This document shows, one piece after another, positions 10,151-22,496 of a stretch of DNA of 64,000 nucleotides. The notes under the pieces were generated by a model. That model had not been told where the DNA came from. It saw only the letters and a program-made list of their open reading frames with translations, and ran no database searches. Numbering within the stretch: position 1 is the stretch's first letter; every line of letters starts with the position of its first letter. Origin of the DNA: Xenopus tropicalis (taxonomy: Eukaryota; Chordata; Amphibia; Anura; Pipidae); NCBI RefSeq assembly GCF_000004195.4, contig NC_030678.2:96988904-97052903 (forward strand), written 5' to 3'. The translations under genes were made by a program, and so were the position numbers.

Positions 10151-12948
10151 TATGTATAATTCGTTTACAAGTAGCAAAAGTGTAAAAATGAGCACCATAT
10201 ATATGGATTGTAATTTGGCTCTATGCATGGACTATTGTGTTGTAACACAAGTATTCTGTAACAGCTTTGCATAGATAGAATTTAACAGCATATAATATTT
10301 GTGACATTGCTTTAACAGACTACTTAGAGGGTTGTAAAAAAAAAAAGATTTATGAAATAAAGATGTATGCTTTAGAGCAGATGACAATGATAGTGACATT
10401 CCAGGGTGATGCTTAATTTGAAGGTTATTCTATTTCATATATAAAAGCATTTTTTATGTATCCCAATTGGAAAAATGGCAGATGGCCAAAACCGTTGACT
10501 AGGGATATTCTCTGCTCTCTAAATATATCTTTAACTTTTGAACCTTTGAAAAAAACAGCTTTTAGAAATAGCATGCTGTTTGTTTAATCAGAAGAATGTG
10601 CTACATGTATACATTTTGAGGTACTATATACATTTTGACAAAGCACTATAACCCCTTTTAAAAAAACCTTCACTTCTTGCAACCTCTAGAAGTCCAGCAG
10701 TATCAGTCCCTTGACTGGAGAGAACGTTGAGAAACAGCCTCTTCTATGGCCATTGAAACATTACTAGGGCGGCAAGGTACAGTGACAGTAGAAGTCTGGA
10801 CATCAAATGCAATATCAACAGATGAATGCAAGGTCGAAACAGGCAGAAGGCCAGTACAAGCAGCAGAGGTTCTGGATTCAGTAATCCGGCCAAGCATTGC
10901 CATGCATCAATATGCAGTCACTAATACCTGTGTCCCGCCATCAACATGCACATAGTGGAGACACAAGAACACTTGTGCTGATCCATACAATTCACTAGAA
11001 CTTGACAGGTAAGACAAGCTGTTACTAAAATGAGCCTCCCAGTAACCCTCAATAACCATTAGGGATACTGGAAAGTTAAGTTCACCAAATATCAACTAAA
11101 TAATTCAATGTTAAAACATTATATACTCTTGAATGCAACTCAATTCTCTTCCAACACATGGACAGGAGGTATATTATTCTGTTCAATAAAGAAGAAACTG
11201 ACAATACCTGATATCTGCCTTACCACTGAAATCTCACCTTGTCAACCAATGAAGAACTGTAATAAATGCTTAATTTTCAAGCTTTAGCCAAGGGAAATGA
11301 AAACCCTATGAAAAATTCTCTATGAAAATTAACAGTCTTAAAGCAAAACTGATGCAGTACTGATGTGAACATCGCAGACAAATCTCACACCCAAGCTTAG
11401 CAAGAGCTAAAATGATAAAATGTACCCTTCAGTGCTATAAGCAGCTACAGTATGAATAATACACTGGTATTCTAAATTGCTCAAAAGAACCCTGTAATCC
11501 GAACATCACCTTTTTCACACTCTGCTTTATTATATGGCATTGTCCTTTCTCTTTAGATACATTATGCTCTTTTTTTCTAAAACTTTATGTATAATGAGCT
11601 GTACATTAGAATGACTTTCGGATTCTATCAGGGGACACAATTATTACTTACTAATGCATGAAATATTTCCCAGATGGTAGAAAATGTTTCTCTTGTGTTT
11701 CCCAAAGCCACAAACTTCTGAAATCATTCATAGAGAATGTGTTCTTGTTATATTTCTGATGTGCATTATTAATTCACTGAACAATAGGAAGAACAACAAC
11801 TGAATGTTAGAGTGATTTGAGCAACACTGTCATATACATCTATTGTGCAGGATATGTATGAATGCTTGTATATATGTATTAATGAATGCAGTGCAGCATG
11901 CAAAAGTACAGTTTTGAGATGCAAATCACCATATTTTTTACCCACACCATGGTAACTGTGTCCTGTAGGCAGTTGTACCAGATTCATCAAAACAAACAGA
12001 ATTGTGTATTTTTGCAAATTCGATACAATTAGGATCACATCACTTCCACCTCAAATCTGCTGTCTGTTGAGGCAACCCACTGTGGGAACCCTGGAACTGC
12101 CACCACAATCAGGGTGGCAGTAGCGCCATGGTTTCCTAGATCAAACAGGCACCCTGGTGCACGATTCAATAGAAGACAGTAGTGTAACTATTGAGGAAGC
12201 ATACTGGGTAGGAGTCTGGGGGAGGGGGCAGACTGCTGGGTTTGCTTTCTCTATAGCTTTAGGGAGCTCTCCTACCTGAGAGCTAGTGGGCAGGGATGGG
12301 GGATATGAAGGAGGGGTGGGCGGGGAGTTGCGACATGATTGGAGGGGCAATTTACAGTATATCACTGAAGCAGTCACACCATCTACATATCTATATGCTT
12401 GTATTTTTTAACAGGAGAAGCATCTGAACATACACTGTACCTTGCAATGCAGAAGAATAAGGAAACCTCGTTAAAAGCATCCAATTTACCATACAACCAC
12501 GCAGTATAATAACAGTATAATTGTAGCCTCTTAGAGCAATATTTCATTGTGCTACATGGGACAGTGACCCACATTTGAAAGATGGAAAAAAAGAAAAGGC
12601 AACGAAATAAGCAATAGTTTGTAACTCGGCTAACTTGCTCCATACGTCAGCTCAGAGCTTTTCTTCAAACATCATTCAAAATTCTTTGCCTTTCTTTAGA
12701 TTTGTTGCAAAGAGTTTTTTACCAGCCCAATGTACTGTGGGAGGCCATTTGGGACTTTGGCAACTGCTCAGAAAACAATAAAAAAATATCCAAGAGGGAG
12801 AGGGACTTATATTCTTGACTTTGATGTAATTTTTCTTCAGCTGTTTCAGCTATGTCTTTTCTGTGCCTTTATCAAAGGCATTGATCTAGCACAGACTGCA
12901 CATGAGCAGATGTTCAGTTTTCCAATCCCACAAATGCAACTATTTTAC
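10151..12948. other. Long stretch, mostly unrecognised; possible plus-strand exon-like block
   Basis: The plus strand has a pyrimidine-rich acceptor-like tract ending CAACCTCTAG near 10688 and a GACAG/GTAAGA donor-like site near 11009. The roughly 320-base block between them is less AT-rich than its surroundings but has stops in every frame over its full length. A non-coding exon is possible but unsupported. A GC-richer patch lies at about 12060-12370. Nothing else is recognised. Confidence 0.35.
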
Positions 12949-13057
12949 TATCCTTGAATAGCCTTGGCCTGGCAGAGCCAATCAATCTTCTCAGCTTGGA
13001 AGGTATCATGGAAAGTCTCAGGGCGCTGGAATACTTTGGCTATTCCAGACTGCATAG
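12949..13057 (-). CDS. Candidate coding exon, phase-matched third segment of an unrecognised gene
   Basis: On the minus strand a strong acceptor (GTTTTGTCTCTCTAG) precedes position 13057. The exon begins with two bases that complete the codon left open by the segment at 13526-13597. It then reads MQSGIAKVFQRPETFHDTFQ followed by AEKIDWLCQAKAIQG. It ends either at a weak GTAAAA donor (12943-12948), leaving two bases of a codon, or at the in-frame TAG right after the glycine codon, which would make it the last coding exon. No close polyadenylation signal was seen downstream. The protein family is not recognised. Its style resembles short conserved vertebrate proteins, but that is impression only. 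Confidence 0.5.
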
Positions 13058-13525
13058 CTAGAGAGACAAAACTATGTAAACATAATTTATTCTGAGCATT
13101 GCTCTATTTTTCCAGATAAATTTGCCTGACAAGGTATTTACAGTATTAAGGAGGACTGCAATTTATGTTAAGCAATGTTTTATTGCTCAGGCTTATAAGA
13201 AAAACCAATGTAGATTTCTAATTCATTATTGCAAATAATAATTTGGAAATTGCAAAGAAAAAAGAAACACAGAGGTATCTGCAATACTTTTACAATAAAC
13301 ACCACTTTGTTAATCATTATGTTGTGTATGCCTGTGTGTTATCATCTTTTAAAGTTTCTTCTTCTTTCTAATTATATAATCTGTACATTATGACTGTAAA
13401 ATGTAAATCACTGTTGTAGTTCACTATTATCACATTGCTTGTCATGTTTCCTACATTGTTTGAAAAAATACAGATGTGTTTTCCAGTATTTTAAAGACAC
13501 ATCAGTTTTAAGTCCCTTACAGTAC

Positions 13526-13597
13526 CTCCCAGTATTACATTAGGGAGAAAAAGTCCATAGCCTGGTTGGCGTATCCCTCTATTCTGATTTGCTAGAG
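13526..13597 (-). CDS. Candidate coding exon, phase-matched second segment of an unrecognised gene
   Basis: The minus strand shows an acceptor (TTTTCCTTTTCAG) ending at 13598 and a donor GTACTG at 13520-13525. The 72-base segment starts with two bases of a split codon. It reads LANQNRGIRQPGYGLFLPNV and then ILG, and ends after one base of the next codon. Its entry phase fits the segment at 20978-21123, and its exit phase fits the segment at 12949-13057. Two of the three frames contain stops. The proposed intron to the next segment is about 470 bases and the upstream one about 7.4 kb. Confidence 0.55.
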
Positions 13598-16440
13598 CTG
13601 AAAAGGAAAATATAATGCATAATTAACTAATTTGTTATCTTATTGAATTATTGTTTTAGATTACTGTCTGGCCAGAGAGACTAGGTATTTTATAGGGGAA
13701 TGACCAGTTTTATTGTGGCGATTCCTTCTTTGGTAATCTACATGCAAGTAATGGATTTCTACTTACTTGATGACAAGGTATTTTATCACGCATCTAACTT
13801 ACATAGCCACTAAATTAGTATTTATTACCTGTAGGTCCAAGGGTTTGTGGCATGTATGGTACCTAGGTTCTGACACCTTGTATTAGCAATACCTATTGTT
13901 ATTGTTAGTTTATTAAACTACTCAAACCATGATAAATGTGTCAGTTAATAAAACAATTTCTTGACTGTGTTAGTATCCCTGATATAATACAAACTGCTAG
14001 GAATCACTTAGCAATCATCATAAATTTTAATAAACCTGCCTGTTTGCCAAAGCTAATGAAAAGCAAATTCTGTAGTCTGTGAACTGGTTAAAAAAACTGT
14101 AATGGTCCCAATTTGATTGACTTGTTGCCAGGTAGATTGTCTAGGCGCTGTGTGTTCAATAGAAGACAGGTTAGCAGCCAAACATTGTGTACTAAGACTG
14201 TTCATACAATTCCTTCTTTGTTGTAAAGGTTCATTAATAATTTCCCTAGGCAAATTTTAATTTTTTTTGTTGATATTTTTCTGCATTGCTGACAGAGGCA
14301 TTATTTTCTATAAGAGGCTGAACCATTTGCTTTTGGCAAAATGAGTGAAAAACTCCTGGATATAAGTGAAATCCAAAGTCATCAAATGCTATATTCCATT
14401 CTATTCTATTACTTTCATATATTCCATTCTATTAATTCTATATTCCATTTATTAATGACTATTGCCCTTGCCAACTTTTTAGTACTTCATAAATAGTACT
14501 ATTTGCCATCAACTCAACTCTATTCAGACTGTTTATAAAACTGCTTTTGGAAGCATTTTTCAAAGAACCAAGAATTATAAAAACCTTTCAATTGAGAGAT
14601 TCTAAGTCTGCTCATTTCTGAAAAATCCATCCTTCCCTAACTACAAAGTGGTGAATAATAATGACCTAATTAAGACATGAGAAAACCTATGCCTTATTTA
14701 TTTAAAAAAATCCCTGGTTCTTTCACAAGAATATGACCATTTATAAATAATAACTGTGAGTTGATATACCAGGGCCTAATATATATAATAAGTCTGCAGC
14801 CGCAACCATTTCATGTTAAATCGAAAATTTCTCAATCGCTTTAGAGCTTACTTATTAGAAATATGTTATATTAGGACTGAGTTTTGGTTATCCAACTCTG
14901 TTTCTGATACAGTGAGAATTATCTATGACTCAGTATATAATTGTAAAATCCAAGCCTATGTCTTGTAACCACCTCCAGTATTAGAATCGTCAGGATCCAC
15001 CTCTGCCCAGAATGCAAAAGTAATTCACACACTATACCAGAAATAGACTGGTGGTGCAGAGCTGCTACAGGTGCACTTTTATTGGCACTAAGGTTATCTT
15101 TAAAGCCAGTATAGGAGTTGTGAAAGTTTATAATCCAACTCCATGTTTAACATTTGCTCTTCCACTTGAGATGCTTGTGAATTACAATTCTTCCTAGGGA
15201 CATATATTTTATTGAAATGAGCCATGGAAGCCAATTCAAAGGAATCCTTCTGCATATAAAAACCTCTGTGAGCCATATGGCATACTTGAATATATTCCTC
15301 ATTAGTTAAGAGTTAGAAACTAATTCTGCACATTCCAACACTACCATTTGGTAATAACAAGAGAATGTGAGAAAACAAGAAATGATATGTGGTCCTGTGG
15401 GAAGTTATTCATTAACAAAATCAGACACAGCAAGTGACAAGGCGCAAATGCAAAATCTATTCTTGGAGCGATAGTTAAGCACTAAAGAAATGCAATAACA
15501 CTGCTTTATGGGACCTTCCCATTTTAGATACATCTGACAAATCTGCCATTTTACAGGAATGTTTATTATTGTGTTGTATGCAGTTCAGAAATGAATAAAA
15601 ATTGTCCACACAGTGCATTAAACAAATGAGCTAATAGGCCACAGTATATGCAACAAATAATGTTGTATACTACAATGTTTTCTCTCTCTCACTACTTTAT
15701 TTTAATTCCCTTAAGAAAAATGACTTACATAATAAAGCACCAGGGAGGTTAGTTTATGATCCCTTTGTATAAAATTAGCAAAAATGTACTGAGCATCTTG
15801 CAATGGATAAATTTACCATAACTGTAAATTGATTATATATTTTTATGCAAAGTGATCATATGCCATTAAGCGCCTCTTCTCCAGGATAAAAAACTCCAAA
15901 TTGGGCAAACTTTCTATATATTTATTAGTTCAGTGTTCACTAAATTCTTTCTATATAAATAATGTCCCAAAACTACATTGCACATTCTACAATGGGCCTT
16001 ACCAGTGTTAAGTGGTAGATTTACCATATCCACCCAAGCAGCTTACATATTTTATTTCGGTTTTTAACTCCCTAATATTTATCAACATTGAACATCCCAT
16101 TTACAAACATTCACATTTTCATGGTTTTATATTTTTTAGAAACCACAACTAAACTAATTTTTACAAATATCACTAATTGATCAAAAAATCCAAATTGAAA
16201 AATAACAAATGTGAAACCACAGCTTTTTCGCATTGGTGTACAATAGTCAATGTAAAAAAAAATTGCATTCAGATTATATGCACCATGCACTGGCCTTTAA
16301 AAGGATATAGGTGGGGATTAGTGGGCAACCATATACCTACAAAAAATGAACAAAACTTTGTTTCACATGATTTTATTGGTACTTGTATGGACAGCTTTTT
16401 GATGACATATCCTGGATGCATTTAATGGTTTTGGTTGTTT
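13598..16440. other. Probable intron, AT-rich, little structure
   Basis: This lies between two candidate exons. A degenerate ATTCTAT/ATTCCATT tandem patch is seen at about 14394-14455. No other repeat or gene is supported. Confidence 0.45.
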
Positions 16441-17540
16441 GTTAAACACTGATTACATAGTTATATAGTTACATTGGGTAGAAAGAAGACCAAAAAAAGA
16501 GTCCATCAGGTTCAACCCTTCCAAGTGAACCTAGCACACACAACCTATACTGACCTATGTATACTATCACATACATAAACCATTTATACCAACATGAATA
16601 CTAACTGTAGATTTTAGTATCACAATAGCCTTGGATACTTTGCGTGTTCAAGAACTCATCTAGGCCCCTCTTAAAGGAATTAACAGAATCTGCCATCACA
16701 ACATCACTAGGAAGGGCATTCCACAACCTCACTGTGAACAACCACCTACGCTGCTTTAAATGAAAGTTCCATTCCTCTAATCTAAAGGGGTGGCCTCTGG
16801 TGCACTAATTGTTTTTATGGGGGAAAAAAGAACACCCCCTATCTGTCTACTTGTACAGAGTAATAATGTACCCTCACAACCCCAACCTTTTCAGTCTAAC
16901 CTTATAGTTTAAATCTTCCATCCCCTTTACCAGTTTAGTTGCACGTCTCTGCACTCTCTCCAGCTCATTAATATCCTTCTTAAGGACTGGAGCCAAAAAC
17001 TGCACTGCATACTCAAGGTGAGGCCTTACAAGAGGCAAGGTTGTAGTTTCATCCCTTGAGTCAATGCCCTTTTTTATACAAGACAGCACTTTATTTGCTT
17101 TAGTAGCCACAGAATGACACTGCCTGGAATTAGACAACTTGTTATCTACAAAAACCCCCAGATCTTTTTCAATTAAGGTTCCCTCAACACACTACCATTT
17201 AGTGTATAACTCACGTTTATGTTATTTCCACCAAAGTAAATAACTTTGCACTTGTCAACATTGAACCTCATTTTCCATTTCAGTGCTCAGTTTTCCAATT
17301 TTGTCAAATAGCTCTGCAAAGTGGCAGCATCCTGCAAATTACAATTTCAAATTATTAAGAGACAGATTAAATACAAAGTGACCCAATGCAGAACCCTAGG
17401 ATATTCCCAGTAATGCTCAAATTAGAGAATTTACTATTTCAAACTATCCCTTTTAGAGATTACTTCAGCCAGTTCTCATTTATGTGCCACTGTAGTAAAG
17501 AGCCTTGGCAAAATCCAAACAAACATTATGGGTAATTTAC
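16441..17540 (-). pseudogene. CR1 LINE 3' half, degenerate
   Basis: A minus-strand frame at 16874-17137 encodes the C-terminal part of a CR1 reverse transcriptase. It has VRPHLEYAVQFLAPVLKKDI followed by NELERVQRRATKLVKGMEDL, a typical CR1 signature. Upstream sequence to about 17540 carries further decayed RT sequence. Downstream, the CR1-style tail GTTCACTTGGAAGGGTTGAA leads to a short AACTATRTAA-like terminal repeat near 16445. The 5' part is missing, as expected from incomplete reverse transcription. Frames are broken, so it is inactive. Confidence 0.85.
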
Positions 17541-18078
17541 ATAGACATCCTATGCAGCACATCCCTTTTTTCTTCTACAAACAATACTTCCTCAAGTTAT
17601 GGAATGGGTACAGGACAGGGGGTGGACATCAACGTGCCTACCTCTATCCTTTCCTCATAAATACAGCACTAACAAATGAAGAAAGCACAGTATTCATGGG
17701 ATGAAAGCAGATCTCTCCAGCCCCAGACCTGCAACCATATCCTTATATACAGGGCAGGGCACAAGTGCAGAAACTATGGAGGGTTCCATCTCTTTTTTGC
17801 ACTTTACATATTGCCCTGTCCTGCATGTATTAAATAACTCATCATATCTAATAAAACACTAAAAAGTTGACCAAAAAAGAATATTGAAAAACAAGACTTT
17901 AATTGTGCATTTTGGCAAAAGGACTTTCATTTTTATTGTATTGTATAATGTCTCCTTTTAACTATGTTCCAAAATGCCTAGCCATATAGTACCTATCCAC
18001 TTAAACCTTGCTCCATCTATTTAAATGCGTAGTTAGTCTATGCAAAAGCAAAATATTTTATCTTTATATAAGAAACTA
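17541..18078. other. Unrecognised AT-rich stretch
   Basis: Nothing supported. Confidence 0.4.
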
Positions 18079-18082
18079 TTAA

Positions 18083-18298
18083 AGGAAAGTTCACTTTAGT
18101 ACACAGACCTATTCTAAGGCTACATTCTAACTATTTCAATTCTTCAAAATCTTCAAAAACAGATTAACTGGTAGTATTTATTGCTTATCTTTAAATACAG
18201 ACCCTTATGTTTTAGTCTACACACAAAAAATGAAGATTTACTGCAAATTTTCTTAGCTTACTAAAGCTACAAAGTTCATTTTAAGGTGAACTACCCCT
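18083..18298. mobile_element. T2-type MITE flanked by TTAA
   Basis: TTAA lies at 18079-18082 and 18299-18302. The element starts AGGAAAGTTCACTTTA and ends TAAGGTGAACTACCCCT, an imperfect inverted pair. The TTAAAGG terminus is the hallmark of the Xenopus T2 family (TTAA-targeting, piggyBac/Kolobok-like). There is no coding content. Confidence 0.78.
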
Positions 18299-18907
18299 TT
18301 AAGGCAAACATAACATCTAAACATAGTTATGTCAGCATTTTCTAGAGGCATTTGAAGGACATAAATAAAATGACATATGCATTAAGGATAAACAAATGTA
18401 CTCAAGGCCAACAGTCTTTATTAGAAGAAGTAATAACAGTAGTCATTACAACTAAGCAGGGCAGATTAGCATAAGTGGAATTCTTCAAAGTAGTTAGAGC
18501 ACAGAGATCCAGGCTTTTATATCATTATAGAGGTCTTCACATTTTGCATGCAAAGCTCCTTGTTAGTCTTTCCCTATCATTGCATTCTGCTTCAGCTTAT
18601 ACATAATACCAAGACGCTAAAGCAGTATGACAAATTTAAAAAGTAATTATGTAATGAATAACTGCACAGAAATGTTAGTATATGACAGTAAATTTAAGAA
18701 TAACTCCTGCTATATTTCCTTGCAACCAAGGAATAATCATAACATAAAAACATAAAATAGACTGTTTAAGAGGGTGTTCAGACACTGGCTCTCTGATACA
18801 TATCTGGTGGCCTTTCCCCATAGCGTAATAATTCTGGAAAAAAACAGCTCCTAAGTTACAACATTCCAATGTCACAATTTCCATCTAGTTCTTAATCTAA
18901 TCATTAA

Positions 18908-19491
18908 AGGGGGCCTGTCACCCTAAGGGCTCTGGCACATGGGGGAGATTAGTCGCCCGCGATTTAACTCCCTGTTCGCGGGCGACTAATCTCCCCCGTG
19001 TGCCAGAGCCCTAAGAAATAAATCCAATTTCTTTTCTATTGTGTTTGTTTAGCAAAATTAACTTCACATACTATATAAATGATATAAATCTTGTTCCCTT
19101 CAGTCTTGGAAATATACAATCACAGCCAGCAGGCAGCTGCCATTTTGTGGGCACTGTTATGAAGGCAAGCTTTGTATCATCCCAAAATCTTGTGTTTGTG
19201 CCAGAATGGGGGACCTGATGCCCTAGCCCGTGCACTGGCTACACAATTAGATGGTGAGAAGGGAGGGGGAATGTGAGTGCTGAAAGGAAAGTAAGGGGGT
19301 AGTAAGGACAGACCCCACCTCTATGCCTAAGGCATAGAGGCGGGGCAAGCAATATATGATTGACAGCTGGGATTTTAAATGCATTTATAATGGGTTTGAA
19401 TGTGTTACTATAAAAATGAATTTTGGTTTCATGTTTAATTTGAAAAGGACTTTTATTATACAGCTTTTTATGTCTGGGTGACAGGTCCACT
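18908..19491. mobile_element. T2-type element interrupted by a Harbinger MITE
   Basis: TTAA at 18904-18907 and 19492-19495 encloses an element beginning AGGGGGCCTGTCACCC and ending GGGTGACAGGTCCACT, a 16-bp inverted repeat with two mismatches. A second element (18927-19011) is inserted only a few bases inside its left end. No transposase frame is present. Confidence 0.82.
18927..19011. mobile_element. 85-bp PIF/Harbinger-type palindromic MITE, nested
   Basis: The ends GGGCTCTGGCACA and TGTGCCAGAGCCC form arms of about 36 bp with one mismatch around a 13-base loop. The element is flanked by TAA on both sides (18924-18926 and 19012-19014). A 3-bp TWA duplication is diagnostic of PIF/Harbinger transposition. 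It inserted into the T2 element, so it is the younger of the two. Confidence 0.85.
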
Positions 19492-19495
19492 TTAA

Positions 19496-20977
19496 AGACT
19501 TGAATAAGGCTGGTTATATTCTCTGTAGACAGGTTTTTCTCTGCAGCCAAATGGACTCTTGTTTCATCTATGTTCAACCAAATTCAACAAATCTTTACTA
19601 TGGAAAAAGATAGACCCCCATGGATTCTACATACCAAATGCTCATCATAACTCTCCCAGTTTTTTCTTTGTTGTTGCCCCTGGAGGATTCTTTTGGTTAT
19701 GTCGTTCCTTTCTGCCTTCCCTTTTGTTTAACTTCTCCTAAATCATTTGTAATTTGCATAAGTCACTTCTCATGTTTGGCATGAAAATGATATCTATGCC
19801 TGGTTCTTTAGATGCAAGTGCACTGTGTCTATTGTCACAGGCCACTTAGAAATGTTGCAGTTACCACCACTGTCAAAGATGTTCCCTTCAAGGTTGCTCT
19901 GTATCAATAGATGCACTGCATGTGATTCTTAACAGGGGGTAGTAAGGACAGACCAGTGCAAAGTCTCTTCTTTTAGCATATTACCCTGTTGTACCCTGTT
20001 GTTTCATACAAAAGGGATGCTGGGTCAAGAGCAGTTTTAAATATTTTAAAGAATAGAGTGCTGTTGGTGCTCTATAAATAATATAGTACTATTGTTTTTT
20101 TTCTTTTTATTACGGTATATTGATTACCAATTGACTATAAGTAGATTTCAAACTCAAATCATTATTTCATTTATATATGCATGCAGCCCTACATGCTTGA
20201 ATTGCCTAACTTTCGCATAAACACCAGGAACTACAGAACTTACAAGAACCAGTTACTATTCTATATCAACAATACTTAGGCCAGATGCTATATTTACGTT
20301 ATGTGCTCATATCTGTTACTTGTTATTATTCTCTCTTTTTCAGTATTACTGTTCAATAGCACTATTAAAGCAGAAAACTGTGCTAAGCAGTCTGCTAAAT
20401 GTGTAATCGTCAATAAAATCAATAAAATTTGTCAGTTAAAAAAAATATTTTGTCTAGGAGAAATAAGCTGTTTGTCCAAATTACTGAGAATATTGTTTTC
20501 AGTGTGGGCACATATTTGCATTCAAAAATGCAATAAGCTTATAGCTGGTTAAAAAAAGGGGCATACTTCTTTTAGTGCAAAAGCAATAGAATAAGCAATT
20601 ATCACATTGAACTTACTAGATAACTAATGTTATTCCCTCACATACTTTCCCCTAGAAATTCATCCTTAGGCATTTCAGATATTTCCTATGTCTGACATTC
20701 TGAGTATTTCTAAAGGTAATAGCTGATTCTATATAAAGTACAACAATCATAGGGTATCTGGATATATCTCAAGACATTTTTTTTTTTTTTAAAAAAAGTG
20801 ATCTGAGAATCAATGGGAAAAGAAATCCAAGGCAGTGGTACCTGCTGAGTATTGTATTGACAATTTCTCCCCAGTGAGGGATTGTACTTAGAGACAAATT
20901 GTTGATTATCATGTACCAGCGTGGCTCATCACATGCTTTCCCAAGAAATCATTTTTCTCTGCACATTTTATACTTAC
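19496..20977. other. Unrecognised stretch, probable intron
   Basis: A 20-base string GGGGGTAGTAAGGACAGACC at about 19935 repeats one at about 19294 within the T2 element; the cause is unknown. Otherwise nothing is supported. Confidence 0.4.
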
Positions 20978-21123
20978 AAAAACCCCATGGATCACTGAAT
21001 ACTGAAGAGTGTGCATATTCTCCAGGATAATGGCTCATGAGAAATTTTGTCCCTAAATTGTCTCCAGTGCAGAGACCCTTTTCCTTAACAGGGAGATGCT
21101 TAAAGACCTCTGTTGTCATTTTA
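20978..21123 (-). CDS. Candidate coding exon, possibly carrying the start codon, of an unrecognised gene
   Basis: On the minus strand the acceptor CATGTTTTACAG precedes position 21123 and an exact GTAAGT donor follows at 20972-20977. The frame is open across 48 codons: MTTEVFKHLPVKEKGLCTGD, then NLGTKFLMSHYPGEYAHSSV, then FSDPWGF. It ends after one base of a codon, which the segment at 13526-13597 completes as serine. ATG at 21117-21119 lies four bases inside the exon and may be the true initiator. Otherwise the exon requires an upstream partner ending after two codon bases. The combined three-exon peptide is not recognised. A chance chain of three open, phase-matched, splice-bounded segments is unlikely but not excluded. 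Confidence 0.55.
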
Positions 21124-21998
21124 CTGTAAAACATGATTTAACATATAATAATTCAAAACTTATTGCAATATTCCTTTGCCCACATCTGCATACTTTTCCA
21201 TTTTAGAATTGTTTTAAAAATATATTTTATTGTACTAGTAAAAGCCAGAGAGCCCAAGCTCACCGATATTTATGAATAGTTCTTCAAAGCTTTAGATTAT
21301 AAGATTTTTCTCCTAACCAGCATAAACAGTTGCCTAAGAGGAACTTCTCTTCTGCCATGATATATTTTCAGCTGAGATGATAGCTTGTGAACATACAACT
21401 TACCAGCAAAATTTACTGATCAATGAAAAGGATAAAGGCACTACAACTTGTAGTATAAGGGGCATTAAAGGTGATTTAAACCCTTTATAAATATGCCCCT
21501 TGGCACCCCTTCTCTAAGATGGTTGACCAAAAGCTTAATCACAATTCTGCTGACTAAAAATTTGCTGGTAGGAAGCGCTGTCACTGATGAATTATCTTGC
21601 ATTTATAATTGTCAATCACCTGGCTGTTGACAAACATATGCAGAATATTGTGTAACTTTGGCTTCATTATATTTCACTGTAATCTACTCGGGGGGTGGGG
21701 GAGGAGGGCATTTTGGATTGTGCTAGGAAAATTGCATTTAATGTTTCCACCTGCAAATTCAGTAACAATGAACATAGAGCCAGATCTATAGAAATGATGC
21801 TCTTATTGGATGATTTTAATGTAGCCACTGGTCAAGGCAATGACAAGGATGTTGCCAGACTACAGCTCCCAGGATGCATTATCCCTTGCAAATATGTTGA
21901 AGACTCTGGGATTTGTAGTCCAATTGTGGTTGAGCAACAGCATTCAGATCAAAAATATAGTACATTATTGTAACTCATTTCACAAATAGTCTATAGCA
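21124..21998. other. Unrecognised stretch upstream of the candidate exon
   Basis: No promoter or upstream exon could be supported. The 5' side of the candidate gene is therefore undefined. Confidence 0.4.
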
Positions 21999-22183
21999 TT
22001 AAAGGTTCACCTTTAAGTTATTTTTTAGCATGTTATAGAATGGCTTAATTCTAAGCAAGTTTACTATTGGTTTTCATGTTGTATAGTTTTTGAATTATTT
22101 GCCTTCTGACCCCAGGCAGCCAAAAAAACTATTCCTCTATGAGACTACAATGTAATTACTATTGTTACCTTGTATTACTTATC

Positions 22184-22187
22184 TTTC

Positions 22188-22221
<34 letters not shown>

Positions 22222-22272
22222 AACATTTATTTATAAAGCGCCAACATATTCTGCAGCGCTGTACTATTAAGG
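22184..22272. repeat. (ATT)n microsatellite plus retroelement-tail fragment inside the T2 element
   Basis: About ten ATT units (22188-22219) are followed by CATTTATTTATAAAGCGCC and CTGCAGCGCTGTAC. This is the same family as at 7171 and 49846. It interrupts sequence that is continuous in the other T2 copies, so it is an insertion within an insertion. Confidence 0.72.
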
Positions 22273-22482
22273 CTTTTCTCTATTCATGTCTGTTTTTCAA
22301 ACCACTGCCTGGTTGCTAAGTTTTAATTGGACCCTAGTAACCAGGTAGCTGCTGAAATTCCAAACTGAATTGCTGCTGAACAAAAAAAGCTAAATAGTTC
22401 AAAAAGCACATGTAGTAAAACTGAATACGAATTGCAAATTGCTTCAGAATAACACTGTCTACATCATATTAAAACTTAATTT

Positions 22483-22496
22483 AAAGATGAACAGCT
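22483..22496 (+). repeat. 14-bp target-site duplication, left copy
   Basis: AAAGATGAACAGCT is repeated exactly at 23925-23938 and flanks the LINE. This is the expected footprint of target-primed reverse transcription. Confidence 0.88.

Larger units (their letters stand above)
22003..22496. mobile_element. T2-type element, left part, split by a LINE
   Basis: TTAA at 21999-22002 is followed by AGGTTCACCTTTAAGTTA. The interior (ATAGTTTTTGAATTATTTGC, CACTGCCTGGTTGCTAAG) matches the copies at 50965 and 54810. The element is interrupted at 22496 by the LINE at 22497-23924 and resumes at 23925, but its right terminus is not recognisable. Confidence 0.75.

Noticed and set aside
10688..11013. Plus-strand exon-like block with acceptor and donor
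   Set aside because: No frame stays open across it and no partner exon is seen. At best a non-coding exon, so listed only within the surrounding stretch.
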